The notes: generated by a model not told the origin, from the sequence alone. A DNA stretch of 54,798 bases from DAOOWV01 sp035371485 (GCA_035371485.1 DAOOWV010000002.1:1-54798), one strand, 5' to 3'; counted from the first letter of the stretch, positions 33,771 to 42,198 are shown. Numbers and translations are program-made.

Positions 33771-33786
33771 ATACCCTACCAGGTAT
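33771..33786. promoter_or_regulatory. Palindromic operator candidate (ATACC-N6-GGTAT)
   Basis: ATACCCTACCAGGTAT is a 16-bp inverted repeat 34 bp upstream of the CsoR-family start, and about 90 bp upstream of bL31 on the other strand. CsoR-type operators are usually A/T-TACC..GGTA palindromes with G/C cores. Autoregulation is inferred. Confidence 0.5.
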
Positions 33787-33875
33787 TGCAAGGATTATAT
33801 TCAAATACTCTTCAGTTGTCAAATTTAATTTTTTATGTAATAATCATGTCCTGAAATAAAATTAAAAATAATACA

Positions 33876-34136
33876 ATGAAAAAGAACGTCCATCCTAAAA
33901 CCATTGCTGGCCATAAAGTTGTTTGCACCTGTGGAGCAACTTATACTATCAACTCAACTTCTACAACTATTCCTCAAGTTGACACCTGTTGGAAATGTCA
34001 CCCTGCTTGGACCAAGCAATTTGAAGCTGCATCCAACCGAGGAGACAGAATGACAAGGTTTAAAGAACAAATGCTTAAGACTCAACAAAAACAGAAGGAA
34101 ATTCAGAAAAATGCCAAGTCAACAAAAAAAGATTAA
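33876..34136 (+). CDS. rpmE: Ribosomal protein bL31
   Basis: 86 residues. 'MKKNVHPKT' start, 'VVCTCGATYTINST', and 'VDTCWKCHPAWTKQF' with CxC and CxxC zinc ligands as in zinc-type bL31. The sequence is divergent, with a Lys/Gln-rich C-terminal tail (about 68-86). The 3' end overlaps prmC by 26 bp. The rpmE-prmC linkage (ribosomal protein with release-factor methyltransferase, prfA often nearby) is common in bacteria; prfA is not in this window. Confidence 0.82.
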   Translation: MKKNVHPKTIAGHKVVCTCGATYTINSTSTTIPQVDTCWKCHPAWTKQFEAASNRGDRMTRFKEQMLKTQQKQKEIQKNAKSTKKD

Positions 34137-34938
34137 CTCCCCTTCATCAGCAATCATTAATCAAATACTGAATCTTGATATTTCTACATACGAAAAGAAT
34201 CTTCTATTAAATACTAATAAAAAGCTTACTCCCTCTATTATTAATAAAATCTCAAAGGGATTTCCTGTTGAATACGCTGTCAACAAAACAATTTGGTATG
34301 GAGTTCATTTTTATGTTAACTCGAGCGTTTTAATTCCACGTCACGAAACTGAACAAGTAGTTGAAATTGTTAATTCCCAAGTAAGTCCCAAAGAGAAATA
34401 TGTATTTCTTGATATCGGAACTGGTAGTGGTGCAATAATTATTACTCTCGCTAAAACAATAAAGCAAAATCCTGATTATTGTTTTATTGGAAGCGACATC
34501 TCTCCCAAAGCAATAAAAGTTTCACAAACTAATAAAGAACTTCACATTACACCTTTAAACAATAATGTAAGCTTTTATACAGGCTCTTTGATTCACACTC
34601 AGCTCAAAAATCTGTTACTTGAAAAATATAAAGAATACAAACTGATAATTATTGCCAATTTACCATATCTATCATCTCAAGATGCCACTGTTAGTAGCAA
34701 AGTTAAAAAACATGAACCGCACCTTGCATTATTTGCAAAAAACGATGGCCTTTATTTATATCAAAAGCTCTTCAAACAAATATTAAGATACAAAATACCA
34801 TTTCATTCAATTATTTTAGAAATTGATGCAGAAAAAGCTAATAATTTTATAAAAGTTTGTAAGCAATTCTTTCCCAATAATAAAATATCATTTACTAAGG
34901 ACATCAATTTAAAAAACCGATTCATAACAATTACCTAA
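34111..34938 (+). CDS. prmC: Release factor glutamine methyltransferase PrmC (HemK)
   Basis: 275 residues. The SAM-binding motif 'FLDIGTGSGAIIITLAK', 'FIGSDISPKAIKVS' and the catalytic signature are present. The usual NPPY reads NLPY here ('IIANLPYLSSQD'), a substitution of the first Pro. The N-terminal helical domain is shorter than in E. coli ('ILNLDISTYEKN...GFPVEYAVNK'). It methylates the GGQ glutamine of RF1/RF2. It overlaps the bL31 gene, and its start was chosen at the ATG with coupling to that gene. Confidence 0.85.
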   Translation: MPSQQKKINSPSSAIINQILNLDISTYEKNLLLNTNKKLTPSIINKISKGFPVEYAVNKTIWYGVHFYVNSSVLIPRHETEQVVEIVNSQVSPKEKYVFLDIGTGSGAIIITLAKTIKQNPDYCFIGSDISPKAIKVSQTNKELHITPLNNNVSFYTGSLIHTQLKNLLLEKYKEYKLIIIANLPYLSSQDATVSSKVKKHEPHLALFAKNDGLYLYQKLFKQILRYKIPFHSIILEIDAEKANNFIKVCKQFFPNNKISFTKDINLKNRFITIT

Positions 34939-34991
34939 GACCAAACTTCATCATTCAAAACAGTTCTATTCAACAACCCAATCACTTTTAC

Positions 34992-35030
34992 GTCCGCCAT
35001 TGCGGACACCAACTCCTTGTGTTAAAATAC
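34992..35030 (+). promoter_or_regulatory. Promoter with overlapping GC palindrome, upstream of TrmB-type regulator
   Basis: GTCCGCCATTGCGGAC (34992-35007) is a perfect 6-bp-arm palindrome. It overlaps the -35-like TTGCGG (35000-35005), which is 17 bp from TAAAAT (35023-35028) in the extended -10 14-mer TTGTGTTAAAATAC. The palindrome could be an operator of the regulator at 35067, or one more GC hairpin of the kind found elsewhere here. Confidence 0.5.
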
Positions 35031-35066
35031 ACCAACTCAAATATTTAATTTAATCTCAAAAATCGT

Positions 35067-35816
35067 ATGACAACAGTGGACAACCTTTCTCTGTTTGGAC
35101 TAAATGAAAACGAGATTTTAATATACCGTAAAGTTCACGCAATCGGACACGCTACGGTCTTACAGTTAAGTAAAGAAACAGGAATAAAAAGAACCACAGT
35201 ATATCGTACTATTGAAAAACTTAAAAAGAAAGGGTTCGTCTATGAGTTTGGAGTTAATGAAAGCAAAAGAATTGCAACAACACCATTGTCGGTACTTGAC
35301 GAAAAGATTAGAAAAAGAGAGTTGAAAATACTTAGGATGAAAAACGCCCTTGCTCCAGTTCTTCGTGAACTTACAACCTCATCACAAGAAAATAGCAAAA
35401 TAAGCTCAAATAAAACTTATACTGGAAGTGAAGGTGTTAAGAAAGTGTTTGAATATTTGCTCAACGATATTTCTACAGAAATAATAACAATACACAGCCA
35501 AAATCATAATATATTCCCTATTTTTGAATTTGAAACTGCTGAATTATTTTGGAACACATGCCTTACTCAAAAAGTTAAAATAAAACACCATCTATCAGAA
35601 AACATTCCTTTGGTATGGACGAATACTGAAATTATTAATAGTAAATTGTATCGGGAACTTCTTCATCCCAATGCACCAGAAATTCTTAAAAACTGCACAA
35701 TAATTGTAAGAAATAATGAAACAATTATTATTGATTGGAGCAATAATATCATTCAAGCACAAATAATACAAAATAAGGGATTGAGTAAACTTATTGAATT
35801 TTATTCAAACAATTAG
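35067..35816 (+). CDS. TrmB-family winged-helix transcriptional regulator
   Basis: 249 residues. An N-terminal winged helix 'GLNENEILIYRKVHAIGHA' to 'GIKRTTVYRTIEKLKKKGFV' is followed by a short coiled coil and a PLD-like regulatory domain ('VFEYLLNDISTEIITIHSQ', 'LYRELLHPNAPEILKNCTIIV') typical of TrmB-like regulators. The regulators sense sugars in archaea; in CPR the ligand is unknown. The decayed paralogue at 16561-17300 shares the 'GIKR.TVY' helix. A palindrome overlaps its own promoter. Confidence 0.82.
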   Translation: MTTVDNLSLFGLNENEILIYRKVHAIGHATVLQLSKETGIKRTTVYRTIEKLKKKGFVYEFGVNESKRIATTPLSVLDEKIRKRELKILRMKNALAPVLRELTTSSQENSKISSNKTYTGSEGVKKVFEYLLNDISTEIITIHSQNHNIFPIFEFETAELFWNTCLTQKVKIKHHLSENIPLVWTNTEIINSKLYRELLHPNAPEILKNCTIIVRNNETIIIDWSNNIIQAQIIQNKGLSKLIEFYSNN

Positions 35817-35820
35817 TCCT

Positions 35821-37005
35821 CTAATCAAATTCACTTATGCTTGCCAATGTAGCCTGAAGTTCGATATATTTCCCCTCTCTAAATACTTCCAATTTTACAA
35901 TGTCACCTACTTTTCCTTTTTGAATAAGAAAATTTAGATTACCTTCAACGGCTGTATCATCAACTTGAGTAATAATATCTCCAACCACAATCCCGGCTTT
36001 TTCAGCTGGACTTCCTGATACGACTTCAGTGACTAATGCTCCTTCAACAAGGTTTTTATCAAACAAAACGTCAAAAGAATCTATTGGATTATATACAACT
36101 CCAAGAAATGGAAATTCAAAACGACCATATTTTTTATACTCTTCTACTCTTTCCTTGACGATTTTAGACGAAATACAAAAACCGATATTATCAACATACA
36201 TCATTCTTAGAAAATTGACTCCAATTACTTCACCGCTTAAATTTAACAGAGGACCACCTGAGTTACCTGGATTAATAGCGGCATCAGTCTGAATCACATC
36301 TTCGTAAACTATTTCAACACCAGAAGAATAGTAACTTATTTCACGATTTTTACCACTTACTACTCCAGTGGTAACAGTATCTGTAAATTCACCTAGTGCA
36401 GATCCAATTGCCAAAACTTCTTCACCAACAAGAACCTCATCGGAATTTCCAAAACGAAGTGCATGCAATTTTGTTTCACCTGGATCCACTTTAATAATTG
36501 CAATATCATTAACTTGATCAAGAATTATATCCTGGGGAGTAAACCTTGTTCCATCTCTTAAAATAACAACATATTCATAATCAGGATATTCTACCACATG
36601 ATGATTTGTAACTATTATTCCACTTTCATCAACGACAAAACCACTTCCTATATTGGCTTCTTGTTCATCACGCTCTTTATACCTATTATCATTAATAGCT
36701 ATAGTAACAACACCATCCCTTACATCATCAACTACGTTTATAAACCTACTTTTATCTACATTGTCAACCGTACTTTTACAAACCAAACAACCGTCAGAGG
36801 TTACTTCAGTTCCATTACCGTTTATATCAATTATACCTTTGTTTTCAAGCCATTTTTTACCTACGATTCCAAGATAAATTCCTAGTATAAAAACAATAAT
36901 CAAAATAATAATTGCCAAACAGCCAAAGATAACTATCTTTACATTTTTTTTCTTTTTCACTGGTAAGTTTTTTTCAACTTTTTTTTCAGTAATCTTTTCT
37001 TCCAT
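35821..37005 (-). CDS. HtrA/DegP-type S1C serine protease with PDZ domain
   Basis: 394 residues. A cytoplasmic basic N-terminus, a TM helix (about 22-46), then a trypsin-like domain with His136 ('TNHHVV'), Asp167 ('DIAIIKVD') and Ser249 ('GNSGGPLL'), and a C-terminal PDZ domain (about 300-385, 'GIVVGDIITQVDDTAVEGN'). Two Cys (CLVC at 73-76) lie between the anchor and the protease. It degrades or refolds misfolded exported proteins on the outer face of the membrane. The stop of the convergent TrmB-type gene is only 4 bp away. Confidence 0.93.
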   Translation of the reverse strand: MEEKITEKKVEKNLPVKKKKNVKIVIFGCLAIIILIIVFILGIYLGIVGKKWLENKGIIDINGNGTEVTSDGCLVCKSTVDNVDKSRFINVVDDVRDGVVTIAINDNRYKERDEQEANIGSGFVVDESGIIVTNHHVVEYPDYEYVVILRDGTRFTPQDIILDQVNDIAIIKVDPGETKLHALRFGNSDEVLVGEEVLAIGSALGEFTDTVTTGVVSGKNREISYYSSGVEIVYEDVIQTDAAINPGNSGGPLLNLSGEVIGVNFLRMMYVDNIGFCISSKIVKERVEEYKKYGRFEFPFLGVVYNPIDSFDVLFDKNLVEGALVTEVVSGSPAEKAGIVVGDIITQVDDTAVEGNLNFLIQKGKVGDIVKLEVFREGKYIELQATLASISEFD

Positions 37006-37057
37006 TATGAATAAGTAAAATTATATTTATAAGATAAAGCGATTGCACCTTTAAATA

Positions 37058-37131
37058 CACGCTTGGGGGGAATCGAACCTCCAACCCCCACTTCCGCAAA
37101 GTGGTGCTCTATCCAATTGAGCTACAAGCGC
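37058..37131 (-). tRNA. tRNA-Arg (anticodon GCG)
   Basis: Minus-strand cloverleaf: acceptor GCGCTTG/CAAGCGT, D-arm, anticodon stem CCACT/AGTGG with loop TTGCGGA (anticodon GCG, reading CGC/CGU), T-arm GGAGG/CCCCC with one A-C mismatch. Most bacteria use ACG (inosine) for this box, so GCG is unusual. The 5' half equals that of tRNA-Arg(CCT). No envelope is present: rplI begins 9 bp away. Confidence 0.9.
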
Positions 37132-37139
37132 AAAATTAT

Positions 37140-37616
37140 TTATTTTCTAACATCAACTGTAAACATACCTTCAAACTTTTTTTCAAAAACTGAAGAATCA
37201 GATGGTTCTATTTCAAATTTCACTGAATTTTTACCAATCTGATCAATAACTTCCTTTTCAGAAATACTTATTTTTACAGCTGGAAAAGCACTCAAGTTTA
37301 TTTTCTGTGAGATAACTTCTAAAATATGGTCTGATTTCATTCTTTTTTTCAATTTACTACCTCTAGTTTTTGATTCTGTAACAACGATAGATAAATTGTT
37401 TAGCTTTTTAAACAACAAATCTGCTTGTTTTATCTGATCTTTCTTCAAAGACACTGCTTTTTCTTTCATCCTTTTTGCATCATCCAAGCTTTTTCCAATT
37501 GCCCTTACTGCTAAACCATTTGGAAAGAGATAATTTAACGCATATCCATCCTTAACATTGACAATATCTCCCATTAACCCAATACCTTTAACATTCTTTT
37601 TCAAAATTACATCCAT
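37140..37616 (-). CDS. rplI: Ribosomal protein bL9
   Basis: 158 residues from the ATG at 37616 ('MDVILKKNVKGIGLMGDI'); an ATG three codons upstream is less typical. The N-terminal rRNA-binding domain with 'VNVKDGYALNYLFPNGLAVRA', the connecting helix and the C-terminal domain are all present. Several CPR groups lack bL9, so its presence is a taxonomic clue. It is part of the rpsF-ssb-rpsR-rplI region, separated from rpsR by three genes here. Confidence 0.94.
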   Translation of the reverse strand: MDVILKKNVKGIGLMGDIVNVKDGYALNYLFPNGLAVRAIGKSLDDAKRMKEKAVSLKKDQIKQADLLFKKLNNLSIVVTESKTRGSKLKKRMKSDHILEVISQKINLSAFPAVKISISEKEVIDQIGKNSVKFEIEPSDSSVFEKKFEGMFTVDVRK

Positions 37617-37681
37617 TGTTAGCAAAAATCAAATTATATAATTTCGCTAAGTAAATTATAACATACTTTATAATGACTTTG

Positions 37682-39052
37682 CTAAAGAGATTTTACATAT
37701 TCTATTGCTCTTTCCATCTGTTCATCAATACCCAGTTTAAAATCTTCTTCATCCATAATTACTTCAATATCTGGAATCACCTTATTGTCTTTATCAAGAT
37801 GTCTGTCATTAGGAAGTAACCATTTTTCTATTGTAATATGAATACTTGTACCTTCTTTAAGCTCAATAACATTTTGTACACTACCTTTTCCAAAAGAAGC
37901 TACCCCCATAATTTTACCTTTATTGTGTGCCTGAATTGCGCCTGCAAAAATTTCGGATGCAGATGCACTACCATCGTTAATTAAAACAACAATATCTAAT
38001 CCTTTCAACCTACCTGAACCAGCTCGATCAACCCTTGAGACTTCCAGAATTTTTCCATTTTTTCCTGCAGTTTTATATCTAATATCACCAATGGACAAAA
38101 AATCATCTAAAGCATAAGAAACGCTATTTAGAAAACCTCCAGGATTCCCCCTTAAGTCAATTACTAACTTTTCAATATCACTATCATTTATATCATTTAC
38201 AATCTCATCCCACATTTGATTCCAAATAGCAGGATTTTCTGCACTAAAGGAATTAATATAAATTACCCCTACTTTTTCATCTAACTTTTCAAAATTTATT
38301 GTAGTAATTTTTCCTCTAACAACAGAAACATCAAAGTTTTCTTCTTTTCCCTGTCTTGCAATCGTTAATACAACTGTTGTTCCACTATTACCACGAATTC
38401 GTGAAACCACATCCTCAATTGATAGTCCTTCCACAGAAAATCCATCAACAGCAACAATTTCATCACCTGGTAATAATCCCGACTTTCTTGCTGGAGAAGC
38501 GTAAAAAGGTTGAATAATATAAACTTTACCATCTTTCTGAGTAAGTTGAGCTCCTATTCCCTCAAATGATGAAGCATTTGAATCATTATAGCTTGCTGTT
38601 TGCTCAGGTGTTAAAAATACGGTATACGGATCTCCTAAACTACTAACCATTCCTTGAATTGCGTAATATTTCATATTTTGGCCATCAATTGCCGATGAAT
38701 CAATATATTGATCTTGCAACATATACCAAACTTCCGAAAACAATGAAAAATCGACATTCTCATATTCAATCTCAGGTTCCCACTTTCCTGTCATAATAAA
38801 AAGTTTACTTCTTTCAATCACTTCACAAATTGCGCTTCCTGTCTTGCTGTTTTGGGATATAACATTTCCCTGAGAATCTGTTGAATAAGAAACTGATGAC
38901 CTACCAATTAAAAATGCAAAGATAAAAATAAAAATCCACGAAATCAAGAGAGGAACAACTACTGAGACAATTTTTAAATTCGCGTTTGGAGAAGTTGGTG
39001 GAATTTGTTCATTATCAAAAACAAAATTTTTATTTATATCTTTTTTAACCAT
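37682..39052 (-). CDS. Carboxy-terminal processing protease (S41, CtpA-type)
   Basis: 456 residues. A TM helix lies at about 31-51, then a PDZ domain ('GLLPGDEIVAVDGFSVEGL') and the S41 domain with 'LVIDLRGNPGGFLNSVS', Ser in 'NDGSASASEIFAGA' and Lys in 'SFGKGSVQ' forming the Ser-Lys dyad. It is an extracytoplasmic protease that trims C-termini of envelope proteins. It follows the 39064-40071 gene by 11 bp. Confidence 0.94.
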   Translation of the reverse strand: MVKKDINKNFVFDNEQIPPTSPNANLKIVSVVVPLLISWIFIFIFAFLIGRSSVSYSTDSQGNVISQNSKTGSAICEVIERSKLFIMTGKWEPEIEYENVDFSLFSEVWYMLQDQYIDSSAIDGQNMKYYAIQGMVSSLGDPYTVFLTPEQTASYNDSNASSFEGIGAQLTQKDGKVYIIQPFYASPARKSGLLPGDEIVAVDGFSVEGLSIEDVVSRIRGNSGTTVVLTIARQGKEENFDVSVVRGKITTINFEKLDEKVGVIYINSFSAENPAIWNQMWDEIVNDINDSDIEKLVIDLRGNPGGFLNSVSYALDDFLSIGDIRYKTAGKNGKILEVSRVDRAGSGRLKGLDIVVLINDGSASASEIFAGAIQAHNKGKIMGVASFGKGSVQNVIELKEGTSIHITIEKWLLPNDRHLDKDNKVIPDIEVIMDEEDFKLGIDEQMERAIEYVKSL

Positions 39053-39063
39053 GGGAAAAATAT

Positions 39064-40071
39064 TTAAATTACTTGTACATTCTTATAATCAACAACAAGA
39101 ATAGTACCACTCTTTGTAAATATATGCAATTCATCTCCAATAATTCTCTCCACTACCCCTTCTTTACCTCCATATTCGAAGCCGGGTATAACAACTGTCG
39201 TTCCTTTCTGAATATCATGATATGATTCCACATATTGTTCCTTATCAATAAATAGTTTGTTAGTAAAAATTCTAGAAGTTGAACTATCAATTTGAATATA
39301 TGCATCACCACCTCGATTAAGTGTGCAGAGATTATAGATTTTTGAAGGGATGCTCCTTACCCCCCAACCATTACAAACTAATATTGGAACAGGTAACATT
39401 GGATGTGTTTTCTTAATGGACATATAGTCTGAATATCTAATCCCACCGCAGATTACCCCACAGGCCTTCAATCTTACCAACTGTCTATAAAGTACTGGCA
39501 TTAAATTACGTCTTACCATTACAAATTTATCGGTAACATCTGTCCCCACATTTATAACAACTGAGTTTGGATTTTCACTATCAGGTACTTTAAGCACATG
39601 AGAGCTTAACTTAAGCTCTTTATTACCAAGTATAAAATTTGAAAAAAAAGATGAAGCTGGTGAACTAATTGCATAGGTTTTGTCACCAACATCACTTACC
39701 GTCCCTGATATACTTGAACTTTCGGATACTTTAACATGCCCCTCTGTAATATATAATTTTTCATCATCGAAGTTTACAACACCATTAACCGGAGATAAAT
39801 TTTTTTTGACTTTTATTCCTCCAATATCACTTGATGTTAAAACTTGACCGACAGTAACTACTTCTCCATTTAAAACTTGTATATCTGATTTGGGCATTCC
39901 TTTTACATTAAGGGTAAAAATTGTTTTAGGATACATCCCCATACTTATAACATCACCCTTCTTTATCTCATCACCTACATTAATATATAGACGAATACCG
40001 CTATATTTTCTTTCGAAAACAAAGTCATAATTTTTGTGTAATTGTACACCCCTTATACCATATGTTTTCAT
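39064..40071 (-). CDS. Unrecognised beta-rich protein, partner of the ASKHA-like gene
   Basis: 335 residues. No TM or signal. It is beta-strand-rich with two segments resembling barrel-sandwich or RnfC/lipoyl-like hammerheads ('INVGDEIKKGDVISMG', 'LNGEVVTVGQVLTSSD', 'SISGTVSDVGDKTYAISSP'), and a C-terminal KOW/SH3-like strand set ('GTTVVIPGFEYGGKEGVVERI'). The start overlaps the end of the upstream gene by 4 bp (ATGA), a strong sign of coupled expression. I know such pairs near GlmL-like genes but cannot name a function. Confidence 0.55.
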   Translation of the reverse strand: MKTYGIRGVQLHKNYDFVFERKYSGIRLYINVGDEIKKGDVISMGMYPKTIFTLNVKGMPKSDIQVLNGEVVTVGQVLTSSDIGGIKVKKNLSPVNGVVNFDDEKLYITEGHVKVSESSSISGTVSDVGDKTYAISSPASSFFSNFILGNKELKLSSHVLKVPDSENPNSVVINVGTDVTDKFVMVRRNLMPVLYRQLVRLKACGVICGGIRYSDYMSIKKTHPMLPVPILVCNGWGVRSIPSKIYNLCTLNRGGDAYIQIDSSTSRIFTNKLFIDKEQYVESYHDIQKGTTVVIPGFEYGGKEGVVERIIGDELHIFTKSGTILVVDYKNVQVI

Positions 40072-41267
40072 TCTAATTGGTTAATCCAATTTATTATTTG
40101 AACATTATTATTTTGGTATGAATCACCATAAATTATTGGAGATAATCTCCCATCAAACAATATTTTTACATCATTTTCTAAATTTAATTTGAAAGTTCTT
40201 GATCTATTATTTTGTAGAAATACCCCTTCCTCTAAAGAGATCTCAACTTCTGTATTTGCAGAAATATTAATTAATCTCATTTCATCACTTAAAATATAAA
40301 ACTGTTCTTTTCCATCAATATTTTTGCTAGTGCCAACCAAAGCAGTTCCACTTCTTTTAAACCTCTCATATCTTAAAGGAATATACATACAGGCAACTCC
40401 ATTTAAAGCCATTTCTACTATTTCACTTACCTTTTTATTCCTAAAAATTCTACTTAAAAACCCAAATGATAATTCATTTTTAAAAAAGTTTATCTCTAGT
40501 GAAATCCCAGCACCAATTCCATCAATAACTGATAAAATAGCATGTTCGAAAGAAATAAGTGAAAATATCTGTCCAGTTATGCATACTTTACATTTCTTGG
40601 TAGTTTGAAAAAAATCTTCTAGCATTTTATCCTGCTTAAAAAACATCATAACAAGCGCTCGCACTACATCTTGTACTTTTTTACTACCATAATTATAAGA
40701 TCTTTCGGTATATAATACTGCAAGAATTTCTTCAAGTTCTACAGCTGTAATCGGCAATGTTAAAAAAGCTGACAACTTTTGAATATCAATAGCTTTTACA
40801 AATTCTTCAACATCATGAAAATCAACATTTTTTTCAAACCTCTTTTTCCCATTTTTTACACAAGTAATATTCCAATTATCATACCCCATACTAACATAAC
40901 ATACTTCCTCAGCTAATTCACTTAACCTACTTACTAGAAAACGATCATTTTCAGTATCAATAAAGTTCCAATCAGTTTTTCTTAAATCACTAAGTTCAAA
41001 TACACTTTTATTCTTTGAAATATATTTTGCAAGTACGTAATCTTCTAGAATTTCTATATCTTTTAAGTCCTGTTTTAGCAGGGTAATGGAATCTGAAATC
41101 ACCGAAGCAAGTGTTTCATCAGACAATAAGTTATAGTTAAAAGGAACTGAAAAGGTCTTTAATCTTAACACTTGATCATGTTCATCACACAAAATGAAAC
41201 TAGTATCCAAAGCGGAATGTTGAACATTTACGAATACATATATAACAGAACACTGAGCAGTTTCCAT
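40068..41267 (-). CDS. ASKHA/GlmL-like ATPase-fold protein, probably degenerate
   Basis: 399 residues. It has the overall length and segment order of GlmL (glutamate mutase accessory, MutL)-type actin/Hsp70-fold proteins: an N-terminal 'VIYVFVNVQHSALDTSFIL' phosphate-1-like strand and a central 'CITGQIFSLI' and 'VIDGIGAGISLEINFFK' region. The usual Gly/Thr nucleotide-binding residues of the first motif (GSTTTK-like) are missing. It may be a scaffold or an inactive ATPase. It overlaps the next gene by 4 bp. Confidence 0.45.
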   Translation of the reverse strand: METAQCSVIYVFVNVQHSALDTSFILCDEHDQVLRLKTFSVPFNYNLLSDETLASVISDSITLLKQDLKDIEILEDYVLAKYISKNKSVFELSDLRKTDWNFIDTENDRFLVSRLSELAEEVCYVSMGYDNWNITCVKNGKKRFEKNVDFHDVEEFVKAIDIQKLSAFLTLPITAVELEEILAVLYTERSYNYGSKKVQDVVRALVMMFFKQDKMLEDFFQTTKKCKVCITGQIFSLISFEHAILSVIDGIGAGISLEINFFKNELSFGFLSRIFRNKKVSEIVEMALNGVACMYIPLRYERFKRSGTALVGTSKNIDGKEQFYILSDEMRLINISANTEVEISLEEGVFLQNNRSRTFKLNLENDVKILFDGRLSPIIYGDSYQNNNVQIINWINQLE

Positions 41268-41309
41268 GGATACATTATGCCAGATTAATGATTCAATTAC
41301 AAATATCTA

Positions 41310-41654
41310 TTAGTCTTGATTAACAAAAGATACTAAAGACATCTGCCTTGCACGCTTAATAGCTCTTGATAAGGATCTTTGATGCTTTGAACACATTCCT
41401 GATTTATTTCGTCCAACAATTTTACCTCTTATAGACATAAATCTTTTTAGAAGATAAACATCTTTATAGCTTACTCTAGTAACGTTTGAGTCACACAAAG
41501 GACATACAGAACTTACAGGTAAAATCTTCTTTTTGCGTTGTTTTTTCTGTGAAGTGATCGTCTGAACATCTTTAAGCCATGAAAATCTCTTTTCACGATC
41601 TCTATCAGCAACACCATCATTTTTAATAACCTTTTTATTTATTGTCTCTGCCAT
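41310..41654 (-). CDS. rpsR: Ribosomal protein bS18
   Basis: 114 residues. The C-terminal 65 residues carry the bS18 core ('YKDVYLLKRFMSIRGKIVGR', 'KHQRSLSRAIKRARQMSLVSF'). A CPLC pair and a later Cys/His provide the zinc site of the zinc-binding form. The N-terminal 45-residue basic extension is longer than in most bacteria. It sits in the order rpsF-ssb-rpsR. Confidence 0.92.
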   Translation of the reverse strand: MAETINKKVIKNDGVADRDREKRFSWLKDVQTITSQKKQRKKKILPVSSVCPLCDSNVTRVSYKDVYLLKRFMSIRGKIVGRNKSGMCSKHQRSLSRAIKRARQMSLVSFVNQD

Positions 41655-41671
41655 TTATTTTTTAAAACACA

Positions 41672-42166
41672 TTAGAATACTAAATCATCAAGTACATCAT
41701 CCTCATCAGAAGCCTTTGCTGGAGCCTTTTCAGGTTTGGATTCCTTATCCTCAGTCGTACTCTTCTCTGAAGATGGATTACTTTCAACTTTGGGTGCATT
41801 ACCGGAAGCACCAAGTCCAACTTTTCCTTTATCGTTTAAGAGTTGCATTTCAACAGCAACAATTTCAGTTCTATATATTGTTTCACCATTTGCATTTTCG
41901 TAAGATCTTGTTCGTAATTCACCTTCAATATAAACTAACATACCTTTTGCTAATAGGTTGTAACATATTTCTGCTAATTTATTCCAAGCAACAATATTTA
42001 AAAACTCAGCTTCCTCTCTCTGTTCTCCACTTGCTGAATCCTTCCATGACCTATTGGTTGCAACACCAAACACACATACTGGAGTACCCTTTGCTGTGTA
42101 CCTCATCTCTGGATCTCTTGTGAGATTTCCAATGATAAGTACCTTGTTTAACGATCGACTAGCCAT
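41672..42166 (-). CDS. ssb: Single-stranded DNA-binding protein
   Basis: 164 residues. An OB fold ('LNKVLIIGNLTRDPEMRYTAKGTPVCVFGVATNRSW', shortened here) with 'NIVAWNKLAEICYNLLAKGMLVYIEGEL' is followed by a disordered Ser/Lys/Glu tail ending in an acidic tip 'DDVLDDLVF', the interaction peptide (usually DDDIPF). It protects ssDNA at the fork. It lies between rpsF and rpsR in the classic operon. Confidence 0.96.
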   Translation of the reverse strand: MASRSLNKVLIIGNLTRDPEMRYTAKGTPVCVFGVATNRSWKDSASGEQREEAEFLNIVAWNKLAEICYNLLAKGMLVYIEGELRTRSYENANGETIYRTEIVAVEMQLLNDKGKVGLGASGNAPKVESNPSSEKSTTEDKESKPEKAPAKASDEDDVLDDLVF

Positions 42167-42198
42167 ACTTATTTGAATAAAACTTATGTAAAACCGAT

